Shown here piece after piece: positions 35,603 to 44,547 of a stretch of DNA of 64,000 bases (within the stretch, counting starts at the first letter, position 1; each line of letters begins with the position of its first letter). Under the pieces are notes generated by a model that worked only from the letters and a program-made list of their open reading frames with translations, was not told the DNA's origin and ran no database searches. The stretch comes from JANNVK01 sp031414415 (GTDB lineage: Bacteria > Acidobacteriota > Blastocatellia > Pyrinomonadales > Pyrinomonadaceae), in contig JANNVK010000223.1 of assembly GCA_031414415.1 (NCBI GenBank), positions 1 through 64,000 of the forward strand, in the 5' to 3' direction. Made by a program: the position numbers and the translations under genes.

Positions 35603-36724
35603 TCAGTCTGCTTTTCGACGAATAAATGTTGGTATCTCAAAGTTTTCTTTACCAGAATTTACCGGACGCGAATCTGCCGCAGCATAATTTGTTGGTGCCG
35701 CGTAAGCATTTATTCTATTTTCTACAGGTTGATCAGCTGGCAGCTCACTTTCTTGATGGTCAAAACCAGTTGCAATAACAGTAATTCTAACCTCATCTTC
35801 CATGCTATCTTCAATTACTGTCCCGAAAATAATATTTGCATTTTCACTGGCTTCTTGCTGAATCAAAGCAATTGCTTCTTCAATTTCGTCCAAAGGCATA
35901 TGCGACGAACCAGTTATATTGATTAACGCACCTCTCGCACCTTTGATCGAATTTTCCTCCAAAAGTTTTGAATCAATCGCCATTTTCATAGCTTTTATCG
36001 CAGCACCATCGCCTTTCGCACTTCCAACTCCCATCAAAGCGATTCCCATTCCTTTCATGACTGTTCGAACATCGGCAAAATCTAAATTGATCATTCCGGG
36101 AGTCATAATCAGATTACTTATTCCCTGAACTGCTTGTAATAACACATCATCAGCACGACGAAACGCCTCAACAATACTAATTTTTTCTTCAACTTCTTTA
36201 AGTTTCGAGTTTGGAATTGTGATAATTGTGTCAACACAACCGCGAAGATCAGCAAGTCCGCGTTCGGCTTTTGCCATTCTCGCTTTTCCTTCAACTGTAA
36301 AAGGTTTTGTGACAACTGCAACCGTCAATGCGTCAAGTTCCATCGCAAGTGCAGCAATTACTGGAGCGGCACCAGTTCCGGTTCCACCACCTAACCCGGT
36401 GGTGACAAAAACCATATCAGAACCTTCCAAAACCTCAATAATTTTCTCGGTGTCTTCCATCGCCGCGTTGCGACCGACCTCAGGATTAGCTCCGGCACCA
36501 AGTCCGCGAGTTAATTTGCTTCCAAGCTGGAGTTTAATTGGTGCTTTTGAATGATTTAGAGCCTGCACATCAGTGTTTGCAACCACAAAATCGACACCTT
36601 TAATTCCGGCTTCGATCATTCTATTTACAGCATTTCCGCCTCCACCACCAACACCGATAACCTTTATTCTGGCACCAGTGATGTGTGGCTCATCGAAAAA
36701 AATCTTGATTCCACTCATATTCAT
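35603..36724 (-). CDS. ftsZ: Cell division GTPase FtsZ
   Basis: A 373-aa tubulin homologue that polymerises at mid-cell to form the Z ring. The N-terminus has RIKVIGVGGGGGNAVNRMI, the tubulin signature is GGGTGTGAAPVIA near residue 112, and the T7 loop is NLDFADVRTVM. A short variable linker leads to the C-terminal peptide EIPTFIRRKAD, the conserved site for FtsA and other anchors. It is the last gene of the dcw cluster, with its own 162-nt upstream region containing two palindromes. Confidence 0.98.
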   Translation of the reverse strand: MNMSGIKIFFDEPHITGARIKVIGVGGGGGNAVNRMIEAGIKGVDFVVANTDVQALNHSKAPIKLQLGSKLTRGLGAGANPEVGRNAAMEDTEKIIEVLEGSDMVFVTTGLGGGTGTGAAPVIAALAMELDALTVAVVTKPFTVEGKARMAKAERGLADLRGCVDTIITIPNSKLKEVEEKISIVEAFRRADDVLLQAVQGISNLIMTPGMINLDFADVRTVMKGMGIALMGVGSAKGDGAAIKAMKMAIDSKLLEENSIKGARGALINITGSSHMPLDEIEEAIALIQQEASENANIIFGTVIEDSMEDEVRITVIATGFDHQESELPADQPVENRINAYAAPTNYAAADSRPVNSGKENFEIPTFIRRKAD

Positions 36725-36814
36725 ACTTAACCTTTGTCAACGTTATGACTTTTGCTGATTATTGCACTACACAGTTTGTCGAGACTAGACATGAAGCAAT
36801 CTGAATGACATTTA

Positions 36815-36845
36815 ACAATATATTGTGCTTAAAAGACCTTAAGCA
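36815..36845 (-). promoter_or_regulatory. Palindrome and adjacent hairpin upstream of ftsZ
   Basis: In the 162-nt ftsA-ftsZ gap, ACAATATATTGT at 36815-36826 is a perfect 12-bp palindrome. TGCTTAA (36826-36832) and TTAAGCA (36839-36845) form an adjoining 7-bp hairpin. They could be an operator and an ftsA 3' hairpin. I find no convincing -35/-10 pair. Confidence 0.35.
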
Positions 36846-36886
36846 TACAACGGTTTGTTGAAAAAAATCTAGTCAATAAGTTACAT

Positions 36887-38125
36887 TTACCTAAATTTTT
36901 CTCGAAAATTTTCAAACCATTGTGCGACTTTTTGAGTCGGCGACTTTTGTCCACGTGTTTCGCGAACTTGGGTTTTAAAAGATGAATAGACCAAACCACA
37001 AGCAACTGCCCATTCTGGCGTTTGAATGTTATCTAACAAACCCGCAAATCTTCCTTTTTCGAGTTGTCCAATTCTTGTTGGAGCATCAAAAACTTGTTCC
37101 GCAAGTTCAACTATTCCACGAACTGAAACGCTTCCACCTGTTAAAATAACGCCACTCGAAATTTGATGTCCGGCAGTTCGAACTTCCTCGGCTATGTGTT
37201 GCAGCAATTCAATTGCTCGCGGTTGCATAATGTCGCACAAAATTTCTTTCGTTAATTGTCGCGTTTCAGTTCTGCCAACTGGTGTAATTTCTATAATTTG
37301 TTGCTTTTCTTCAGGCGACATTAAAAATTTTGCAACGCAACCATAATCACGTTTAATTCTCTCAGCTTCTGGAATTGAAACTCTTAAGCCAACCGCAATA
37401 TCTTTCGTAAAATGCATTCCACCAAACGGAAAAACTGCTGTGTGCTGAACTGCTCCGCGACCAAAAATCATAAGATTTGTGATTTCCGCACCCATATTTA
37501 CTACCGCACAACCATATTCTTTGTCGTCATCTGTCAAAACCGCTTCTGCTGCTGCAAGTGGTTCGAGCATCATATATTCAATCTCTAACCCAATGCTATT
37601 AATGGCTTTAACGGTATTTTGACGACCTGCACTCGGACCAGTGACAACATGAACACGGCTTTCAAGTCGCGAACCTTTCATTCCGACTGGTTCAATAATT
37701 CCATCTTGCCCGTCGATTATAAATTCTTGCGGAAGTTTATCGACAATTTCCCAGCCAGCCGGAAGCGACATCGCACTTGCAGATTCAATCGCACGCTCAA
37801 CATCTTCGGTCGAAATCTCTTTTTCCATTCCGGCAACTGCCACAACGCCTGATTTATTTGCACCTTGCAAGTGTTCGCCCGAAAGATTTACGGTTGCCAT
37901 TTCAACCTCAACGCCGCTCATTTTTTCAGCTTCTTCAACTGCTTTTTTTATTGAATCAGCGACAGATTCGGTTGTTGTGACAATTCCGCGTCGTAATCCA
38001 CGCGATTCAGCTTCGCCAATTCCGATGATATTTAGCTTCCCTTCTTCAGAAACTTCACCGATAATGCACCGAACTTTGCTTGTTCCGATATCGAGCCCAA
38101 CTGCTTGTATTGAACGAGTTACCAT
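36887..38125 (-). CDS. ftsA: Cell division protein FtsA
   Basis: A 412-aa actin-like ATPase that tethers FtsZ to the membrane and recruits later division proteins. The phosphate-1 motif is VGLDIGTSKVRCIIG near residue 10, and the phosphate-2 region is AVVNMGAEITNLMIF near 205. The adenosine motif is SGVILTGGSVSVRGI near 325. The C-terminal amphipathic helix ending QWFENFREKFR would bind the membrane. The gene order ftsQ-ftsA-ftsZ is conserved. Confidence 0.96.
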   Translation of the reverse strand: MVTRSIQAVGLDIGTSKVRCIIGEVSEEGKLNIIGIGEAESRGLRRGIVTTTESVADSIKKAVEEAEKMSGVEVEMATVNLSGEHLQGANKSGVVAVAGMEKEISTEDVERAIESASAMSLPAGWEIVDKLPQEFIIDGQDGIIEPVGMKGSRLESRVHVVTGPSAGRQNTVKAINSIGLEIEYMMLEPLAAAEAVLTDDDKEYGCAVVNMGAEITNLMIFGRGAVQHTAVFPFGGMHFTKDIAVGLRVSIPEAERIKRDYGCVAKFLMSPEEKQQIIEITPVGRTETRQLTKEILCDIMQPRAIELLQHIAEEVRTAGHQISSGVILTGGSVSVRGIVELAEQVFDAPTRIGQLEKGRFAGLLDNIQTPEWAVACGLVYSSFKTQVRETRGQKSPTQKVAQWFENFREKFR

Positions 38126-38163
38126 GATTTTTTCTCTAAATTTTCTTTTTTAATTTTTAACAA

Positions 38164-38598
38164 TTATTGAAGTTTTTCTTCAATCCGAATTCTTAATCCG
38201 TCTGGCAAAACACGCGAAACGATTGTCGATTTTGGTTTCACAAATTCCAGTTTTTCAACTTCTGTCTGGATTTCATTTAAATTTGCATTCCAAACTCCAT
38301 CAGTAGTTTTTCGGACTGCAATTTCACGAATTTCATCAAGCGAAGTTTTTTCAATGCCACGAACGTCAATCTTTTCTTTATTGAGTTTAAAAAACGAAGA
38401 CTTCGAAACTTCTGTGTAACCTAAAAATAGCAAATAAAACACACAAAAGCCCAAACAAAGGATAAAAATAAACGGCACAAAAAATGTAGAAAACTGTTGG
38501 CGATTAGTTTTCTTTCGCTGCGAAGTTTGCCGTAAACCTCTGGTCGTGCTTGACTTACGCTTTGTTGTTCTTTTTACTGGTGCTGCTTGTTGTGCCAT
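38164..38598 (-). CDS. ftsQ: Short FtsQ-like divisome protein
   Basis: A 144-aa protein in the ftsQ position. It has a Lys/Arg-rich cytoplasmic tail (residues 1-35), one membrane helix near 36-60 (FFVPFIFILCLGFCVFYLLF), and a POTRA-like segment with IDVRGIEKTSLDEI, GVWNANLNEI, and RVLPDGLRIRIEEK. It stops there, where standard FtsQ proteins (about 250 aa) continue with the beta domain that contacts FtsB/FtsL. The following 38 nt to ftsA cannot hold the rest in any frame. It is either a naturally minimal FtsQ or a degraded one. Confidence 0.75.
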   Translation of the reverse strand: MAQQAAPVKRTTKRKSSTTRGLRQTSQRKKTNRQQFSTFFVPFIFILCLGFCVFYLLFLGYTEVSKSSFFKLNKEKIDVRGIEKTSLDEIREIAVRKTTDGVWNANLNEIQTEVEKLEFVKPKSTIVSRVLPDGLRIRIEEKLQ

Positions 38599-38604
38599 TC
38601 TAAT

Positions 38605-39984
38605 TTATTTTTTTAGGGCTTCAATAATTTTATCTGAAACTGTTGTAATGCTTCCCGCACCGAGCGTTATTACCAAGTCATTTTCTTGTAAGAATGGTAA
38701 AACTTTTTCAGTTGCAGTTTCAATATCGCCAATATAATTAGCGTTTTTGTGTCCGTAAAGTTTTATTTTTTCGGTCAAAATCTCCGCCGAAATTCCCTCA
38801 ATCGGTGATTCGCTGGCGGCATAAATATCAGTCACAAAAAGCACATCAGCATTGTTAAAAGCGAGTGCAAAATCTTCGAGCAACTCTTGCGTTCGCGAAT
38901 ATCTGTGCGGCTGAAAAACCACAACTGTCCGTTTTCCGCCCGAACCGCGTTTTGCTGCATCTAATGTTGCGACAATTTCAGTCGGATGATGCCCGTAATC
39001 ATCAACAACGGAAATTCCTTTTTCTTCGCCTTTGAATTGAAAACGCCGATTCGCATTTTTGAAAGTTTTAAAAGCCTCAGCAATTGTGTCAAACGGAACT
39101 TCAAGTTCGAGAGCAACAGCGGTTGCCGCCAAAGCATTGTAAACATTATGCTTACCAGGAACAGGAAGTGTCATTTCACCAAGAATTTCAGTTCCTCGCC
39201 AAACATTGAAAGTCGCTCCAAAATCGTCGTTATAGACAATATCGTGTGCGGAAACATCAGCTTGAGCGGTCATTCCATAAGTTACGCGACGGCGTTTGAT
39301 GTTTGGAATGATTAACTGCACATTTGGATCGTCGAGACACAAAATTGCCGCACCATAAAACGGAACTTTGTTGATGAAATCAGTAAAACATTGGACGACA
39401 TCTTCCATTCCTTTGTAAGATTCCATATGCTCTTTGTCGATGTTTGTCACCACCGCGACAGTTGGATAAAGCATCAAAAAAGAACGGTCAGATTCATCGG
39501 CTTCGGTCACGAACCAATCGCTTTGACCAAGCCTCGCGTTTGAACCAAGCGTATCGACAATTCCACCAACAACAGTTGTCGGATCAACGCCTGCGTGTCC
39601 TAAAACTGTTGCAACCATTGAAGTTGTCGATGTTTTGCCGTGCGTTCCCGCAACCGCGACCGCGTAAGGTTTAAGCGACATTAACTCTGCCAGCATCTCG
39701 GCACGCGGAATAATCGGAATGCCACGCTCACGGGCTTCGATGATTTCGGGATTGTCGTCTTTCGCCGCCGATGTATAAACGCAAACCTGCGAATCGCCTA
39801 CATTCTCAGCCGCGTGACCTTCGTAAATTGTCGCACCAAATAATTCAAGCCGATCGGTATTACGCGATTTTTTCAAATCCGAACCCGAAACTTGAAACTT
39901 GAGATTGCACAAAACCTCAGCAATACCGGACATTCCGATACCGCCGATGCCAATAAAATGAACTCTTTTAACGTGTCTAAACAT
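38605..39984 (-). CDS. murC: UDP-N-acetylmuramate--L-alanine ligase
   Basis: A 459-aa Mur ligase adding L-Ala to UDP-MurNAc, the first step of stem-peptide synthesis. The N-terminal Rossmann motif HFIGIGGIGMSGIAEVL is specific to MurC. The ATP-binding loop is VAGTHGKTSTTSMVA near residue 110, and later motifs NIDKEHMESY and the C-terminal FQPHRYSRTQELL are present. The next gene on the strand (ftsQ) follows after 6 nt. Confidence 0.97.
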   Translation of the reverse strand: MFRHVKRVHFIGIGGIGMSGIAEVLCNLKFQVSGSDLKKSRNTDRLELFGATIYEGHAAENVGDSQVCVYTSAAKDDNPEIIEARERGIPIIPRAEMLAELMSLKPYAVAVAGTHGKTSTTSMVATVLGHAGVDPTTVVGGIVDTLGSNARLGQSDWFVTEADESDRSFLMLYPTVAVVTNIDKEHMESYKGMEDVVQCFTDFINKVPFYGAAILCLDDPNVQLIIPNIKRRRVTYGMTAQADVSAHDIVYNDDFGATFNVWRGTEILGEMTLPVPGKHNVYNALAATAVALELEVPFDTIAEAFKTFKNANRRFQFKGEEKGISVVDDYGHHPTEIVATLDAAKRGSGGKRTVVVFQPHRYSRTQELLEDFALAFNNADVLFVTDIYAASESPIEGISAEILTEKIKLYGHKNANYIGDIETATEKVLPFLQENDLVITLGAGSITTVSDKIIEALKK

Positions 39985-39988
39985 TTTT

Positions 39989-41056
39989 CTATGGTAACAA
40001 AAATTTTCTTTTTCTTAATTCATTCAACTCAGAATCATTCAATTCGTATGTGAGATATTGACCGCGTTTTTGGTTAAACTCACTCGGTTTTATCTTTTTT
40101 ACGATTTTGCCTGTCCATACTAACTTAAAATTTACTTCTGTCGAAAAATCTGCAGGCGGATAAAACATATTTGCGTATTCCGTTTGTTCCGAAATCAGCC
40201 AAAGTCCAGCTTTTCTAGCAGCTTTCATCAATGCTCTGTGACCAAATTGACGCTGAGTTTCGTTTCCTCTGACAACTAATCTCACCTCATTTTTGATTCC
40301 TTGAAAAAGTAAACCCTGTGGACTATCTTTGAAACTCCCAAAAAACAAATCATAATCTTTCTCACGAACCGCAATACTTTCATTAAAATCTAAAAACAAT
40401 TCGCCTTTTCGAATGTCGGGAATCGATTGATATTGTTGAGGAAAAACACTCGTCGGGCATTCATCGCATGCGTGAAACTTTGGAGTGAAAGTTTCATTTT
40501 TGTTCAAAGTTTGCCATATTGTTCCAATTCCATCGCGTTTGAATATAGCTTTTGAGGCATCTACCGACGCAGGTTTACACAAATCGTGCCAAGACGTTCC
40601 TTCCAAAGAATCATAAAATCCGACTAAATTCGAAACTAAATCTTCTTCACTAAAACTTGTGCCGTTCCAGTTTTCAGATAAAGTGCCTTTTATACCGCTT
40701 CCTTGATTCTGTTCAACTTGATTATTAAAGTCTTTGAAAATGGCTAACGCAATCTGCTTTTTTTGAGATAAATTAGGACCTGACTTAATCAAATATTCTT
40801 TTTCTGTTGTGATGTAAACGCCTAATTTACCATTACTTACTTTCTGTGATTCCTTAAATCCTAATATTCCTTGTTGAAAGTAATTTCTTCCTTCTTCATT
40901 TAGTAACTTTTGCCACAGCTTTTTTGCATCTCTTCCATCGGCATGCGAAGCGTCAATCCAACCACAGTTACAGGTGTAGATTAAACCTCGGTTTGGCTTC
41001 CTAATTTTATTATTCAGTTGAACCTCGTATGTTAATATATCGCCCCAGGTTCCCAT
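39989..41056 (-). CDS. Hypothetical protein inserted between murG and murC
   Basis: A 355-aa protein with no family I can name. It has an N-terminal YTCNCGWIDASHADGRDAKKLW segment with Cys and His that could bind metal, a central CDECPTSVFPQQYQSI, and a C-terminal VRGNETQRQFGHRALMKAARKAGLW. No signal peptide or membrane helix is seen. Its ATG overlaps the stop of the previous gene (TAATG), so it is translationally coupled to the membrane protein at 41056-41556. It ends 4 nt before murC. It reads as part of the division cluster transcript. Confidence 0.6.
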   Translation of the reverse strand: MGTWGDILTYEVQLNNKIRKPNRGLIYTCNCGWIDASHADGRDAKKLWQKLLNEEGRNYFQQGILGFKESQKVSNGKLGVYITTEKEYLIKSGPNLSQKKQIALAIFKDFNNQVEQNQGSGIKGTLSENWNGTSFSEEDLVSNLVGFYDSLEGTSWHDLCKPASVDASKAIFKRDGIGTIWQTLNKNETFTPKFHACDECPTSVFPQQYQSIPDIRKGELFLDFNESIAVREKDYDLFFGSFKDSPQGLLFQGIKNEVRLVVRGNETQRQFGHRALMKAARKAGLWLISEQTEYANMFYPPADFSTEVNFKLVWTGKIVKKIKPSEFNQKRGQYLTYELNDSELNELRKRKFLLP

Positions 41057-41556
41057 TATTCAGTTTCTCCATTTTTATATTCTAGCCATATAAACACATC
41101 AAATTTGGAAGTATCATTTTCAAAAGTGGTTACTGTGATTCTAACAATAGAATCTTTAAGATTACTTTCCCAGCAACAATTTGAACATTCCGACTTACCT
41201 TCATAACAACTTTTAACTGAGTCTTTATATTCAATAGAACTAAGATACTTTTTTGTTTCTGTTACAATATTTTCAATAGAACTACTACTTTTATATCTTA
41301 CCCAGTTATAGGAAGTTGACGAGGTAGGATGATTCATATCCAAACCTGATGTGTAGTAGGCTGGATTTCCCTGTATATCAACCAATGGAACATTCCTGAT
41401 TTCTGAGGAAATACACATAAAATAACAATATGAATATCTACTCATCTCCCCAATGTTAGGACAAATTAGCGTATAAATTGCCAAACCAAATAGTAGAACA
41501 ACCGCAAAGGTTATTCCGCCAAACCATTTCAATATTTTTTTTGTTTTAGCTCTCAT
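41056..41556 (-). CDS. Membrane-anchored hypothetical protein in the dcw cluster
   Basis: A 166-aa protein with an N-terminal membrane helix (WFGGITFAVVLLFGLAIYTLI). A Cys-rich outer domain follows: CPNIG, YCYFMCIS, and a CYEGKSECSNCC cluster, eight or more Cys in total. These could form disulfides or bind a cofactor. The C-terminal half alternates charged strands (DSIVRITVTTFENDTSKFDVFIWLEY). I do not recognise the family. It overlaps the next gene by one base (TAATG). Confidence 0.55.
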   Translation of the reverse strand: MRAKTKKILKWFGGITFAVVLLFGLAIYTLICPNIGEMSRYSYCYFMCISSEIRNVPLVDIQGNPAYYTSGLDMNHPTSSTSYNWVRYKSSSSIENIVTETKKYLSSIEYKDSVKSCYEGKSECSNCCWESNLKDSIVRITVTTFENDTSKFDVFIWLEYKNGETE

Positions 41557-41580
41557 TTGCAGTTTTGGAATAGCGTCAAC

Positions 41581-42294
41581 TTATTTTTTACTTTGCCTTT
41601 TTATTCGCCGCTTCAATTTAACCATCGGAGCTTCAATTTTTAGACTTGGGTCGTATTCATAATTTTCAACAACGTTCACCCGTTGCCCAAAATAGGAATT
41701 AGATGTCTTGTATGAATATCTAGCGAATGTGCCGTCTTTATTAATCCAACATTTTTCAGTTATTATAGTTGTATGTTTCCTTGAAGCATCTTGGACAGTT
41801 TCAGTTTCTTGGTATAATTCAGTTGTCTTATCGTTAATCAATTCTTTTCCAACATAAAGAAATTCAGATGTCCGATATATTCCATTGCTATAAACACTCA
41901 TTTCATCTTGCTTTGTTTTCTTACGCCAGCCATTAAAATTATCGTTAAAGTATTTATTTTTACCGATTTCTATTTCTTCATAACTCCGAAGTTCTCCGTT
42001 TTCATAATAATCATAAACACTATGACTACGATTTGGCGGCACAAACTCAAAAAGTAGAAGCCGTTTATTCGCTGCATTTGGAGAAATGTTTTCGCTTGTA
42101 TATTTAACCCGATACTTTTTGGCATCAGTTAATTTACTTGCCTTTGTCTGCACTTCTTCATAATCTTTTTCAAAAATAATTTGACTTGTTTTGTTACTAC
42201 TTTCCTGTGCAGAAAGCGATAAACAACCCGATATAATGATTACCAAAAATGGTATTAAGTGTGCTTTTGTTCTATGCGTCACAGATATAACCAT
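41581..42294 (-). CDS. Exported hypothetical protein, paralogue of the gene at 29081-29743
   Basis: A 237-aa protein with an N-terminal export signal (HLIPFLVIIISGCLSLSAQES). ISGC could serve as a lipobox, or cleavage could follow LSA. The C-terminal half repeats the layout of the 29081-29743 protein: ITEKCWINKDGTFARYSYK, then YEYDPSLKIEAPMVK. The C-terminal end is strongly basic (LKRRIKRQSKK). The family is unknown. It lies between murG (4-nt gap upstream) and the other two unknown genes, all on one strand. Confidence 0.6.
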   Translation of the reverse strand: MVISVTHRTKAHLIPFLVIIISGCLSLSAQESSNKTSQIIFEKDYEEVQTKASKLTDAKKYRVKYTSENISPNAANKRLLLFEFVPPNRSHSVYDYYENGELRSYEEIEIGKNKYFNDNFNGWRKKTKQDEMSVYSNGIYRTSEFLYVGKELINDKTTELYQETETVQDASRKHTTIITEKCWINKDGTFARYSYKTSNSYFGQRVNVVENYEYDPSLKIEAPMVKLKRRIKRQSKK

Positions 42295-42298
42295 CCTT

Positions 42299-43360
42299 TT
42301 ATTTTGCTAACTGCTCTATAATATCTACCGTAATTTTTGCCGCATCTTCTCTCGCCAATGATTTCGCATTGAGTTCCATTTCAGTAATCTTTGCGGGCGA
42401 ATTTATCAAATTCATTATTTCTTTAGCCAAACTTTCGCCAGTTAAATCGGCTTGCAGAATCATTTTCGCGGCGTTTGAATTAACTAATGCTTCGGCGTTT
42501 TTGCGTTGATGATCGTCAGCGGCAGTCGGTAATGGAATCATAATTCCAACCTTTCCAGCGGCGGAAAGTTCGGCACAAGTTGTTGCTCCGGCTCGACATA
42601 TTACTAAATCAGCTTTGGCAAATTCGGCAACCATATCAGTAATATATTTGCGAATATCGGCGAAGACATTTGCCTCTTTGTAACCGCTTTCTATTTTTTC
42701 AAAATCGTGTTCACCTGTTTGGTGAACGATATTTAGCTTTTCTATCGGCAAATTTTTTAATGAGTCAACCATCGCCAAATTGATGGCTCTGGCTCCTTGC
42801 GAACCGCCAAAAATTAACAAATTTACTTTTGAATCGCGTTGTTTCGGCTGAACATCAAAAAATTCTTTACGGACAGGATTTCCGGTAACAACACCTTTAT
42901 TCGGAAAGTATTTCAATGATTCTTCAAACGTCAACGCGGCTTTATCGACAAATCTTGCCAGTTGGCGATTGGTAAAACCTGGCAAAGCATTTGAATCCAT
43001 CACCAAAGTCGGAATTTTCAAAAAACTCGCCATCAACAAAACCGGTCCGGTAACATATCCGCCAGCTCCGACGACGACATCAGGCTTAAATTCAGTCAAA
43101 AGTTTACGAGCTTCCAAAAAACTTTTTGGTAAAACCAACAAACCTTTTAATTTTCCGACCAAACCAACGTTTTTCAAACCTGCGGAATCAATTGTTGAAA
43201 GTTCAAATCCATTTTGTGGAACAAGTTTAGTCTCCAAACCTTTCGCTGTGCCAACAAACCGAATTATCGCGGAGGAATCGCGTTGCAAAACTTCTTTCGC
43301 CACCGCAATCGCTGGATAAATGTGTCCTCCTGTTCCGCCAGCCGCAAATAAAACTTTCAT
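42299..43360 (-). CDS. murG: UDP-GlcNAc--MurNAc-pentapeptide-lipid GlcNAc transferase
   Basis: A 353-aa GT28 glycosyltransferase that converts lipid I to lipid II on the inner face of the cytoplasmic membrane. The N-terminal acceptor-side loop is AAGGTGGHIYPAIAVA at residues 6-21. GGYVTGPVLLMA near 95, NLLIFGGSQGARAIN near 190 and CRAGATTCAEL near 255 complete the family pattern. It begins 3 nt after ftsW. Full length. Confidence 0.97.
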   Translation of the reverse strand: MKVLFAAGGTGGHIYPAIAVAKEVLQRDSSAIIRFVGTAKGLETKLVPQNGFELSTIDSAGLKNVGLVGKLKGLLVLPKSFLEARKLLTEFKPDVVVGAGGYVTGPVLLMASFLKIPTLVMDSNALPGFTNRQLARFVDKAALTFEESLKYFPNKGVVTGNPVRKEFFDVQPKQRDSKVNLLIFGGSQGARAINLAMVDSLKNLPIEKLNIVHQTGEHDFEKIESGYKEANVFADIRKYITDMVAEFAKADLVICRAGATTCAELSAAGKVGIMIPLPTAADDHQRKNAEALVNSNAAKMILQADLTGESLAKEIMNLINSPAKITEMELNAKSLAREDAAKITVDIIEQLAK

Positions 43361-43363
43361 AAA

Positions 43364-44539
43364 TTAAACTGAACGAGTACTTGTTCGCGTCAATCTTGTT
43401 CGGCGTTTTGGTTCGTTTTCATCAACTTCTTTAGCCGAAGCAAAACCAGAATATTGCGATAAATTTAGCAATATTCCAACGGCAAAAAGCGTAATCGTAA
43501 TTGACGAACCACCGTATGAAATAAATGGTAACGGAATTCCTTTCGTCGGCAAAATTGAAACAACAACACTAATATTAAATAATGCTTGGACAATTAAGCC
43601 TGTGATAATTCCGATTCCGAGCAACATTCCAAATCTGTCTGGTGCGAGCAACGCCGCACGAGCTCCACGCCAAAGTAAAAGTCCAAATGCGATTAAAACT
43701 GTCAGCGTTCCGATTAAACCGAGTTCTTCGCCGATAGTTGCGAAAATAAAATCTGAATATGGAACCGGCAAATAGAAAAGTTTTTGTTGTCCTTTCGCAA
43801 AACCTTCGCCAATAATTCCGCCAGAACCAATGCCATAAAGTCCTTGTAAAACTTGATAACCAACACCTACTGTGTTTTCTTCAGGATTTAAAAACGCCAA
43901 AACTCTTGCCATTCTATATGGTTCGAGCCAAATCATAAATGCCCCAATTACGCCTAAAACGCCAGTAACTGAAAGCACATGAATCCACTTTGCTCCAGCC
44001 GCAAAATAAACGGTGACAAAAACTGCGGATAAAACAATTACTGTTCCGAGGTCTTTTTCAGCAAGAATTAACGCAACAATTATCGAAAAAATCGCGACTG
44101 CCGGAGTTACTCCTCGCCAAACATTACCAATCAAACTTTCTCGTTTAACAAAATACCAAGCTAAAAACATCGGAATTGCAATTTTTGCTAGTTCTGAAGG
44201 TTGAAAAGAAAAACCCGCAAATCTAATCCAGCGTTTTGCTCCGCCAACTGCCGAAAACCCAAAAGTCGCTAAAAGTAAAACAACGGTGACAGCAAAAATT
44301 GTCCACACAACCCAAGTTTTTTGATACCAACGATAATGAATTTTGCTCGTGACATACATTCCAATTAACCCAACCAAAGCAAAAACAAATTGTTTCAAAA
44401 CATATGTATATTGAGTTTCGTTATTTGATTCTTTGAGAGCAATCATCGCCGATGCAGAATAGACCATCACTACGCCAAACAATGCAAGGCACGCAGTAAT
44501 CGCAAACATAAACCAATCTATTCTGAGTTTTTTAGCCAT
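43364..44539 (-). CDS. ftsW: SEDS-family division glycosyltransferase FtsW
   Basis: A 391-aa integral membrane protein with about ten helices. SEDS-family FtsW polymerises lipid II into septal glycan strands together with FtsI. Motifs include FSFQPSELAKIAIP, LAEKDLGTVIVLSAV (with the catalytically important Asp), GIGSGGIIGEGFAKG and, near the end, KGIPLPFISYGGSS. It lies between a four-helix-bundle gene and murG in the dcw run. Confidence 0.95.
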   Translation of the reverse strand: MAKKLRIDWFMFAITACLALFGVVMVYSASAMIALKESNNETQYTYVLKQFVFALVGLIGMYVTSKIHYRWYQKTWVVWTIFAVTVVLLLATFGFSAVGGAKRWIRFAGFSFQPSELAKIAIPMFLAWYFVKRESLIGNVWRGVTPAVAIFSIIVALILAEKDLGTVIVLSAVFVTVYFAAGAKWIHVLSVTGVLGVIGAFMIWLEPYRMARVLAFLNPEENTVGVGYQVLQGLYGIGSGGIIGEGFAKGQQKLFYLPVPYSDFIFATIGEELGLIGTLTVLIAFGLLLWRGARAALLAPDRFGMLLGIGIITGLIVQALFNISVVVSILPTKGIPLPFISYGGSSITITLFAVGILLNLSQYSGFASAKEVDENEPKRRTRLTRTSTRSV

Positions 44540-44547
44540 CTATATTC

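Noticed and set aside
38126..38163. A frameshifted remainder of FtsQ before ftsA
   Set aside because: Only 38 nt separate the stop from ftsA, too short for the missing beta domain in any frame.
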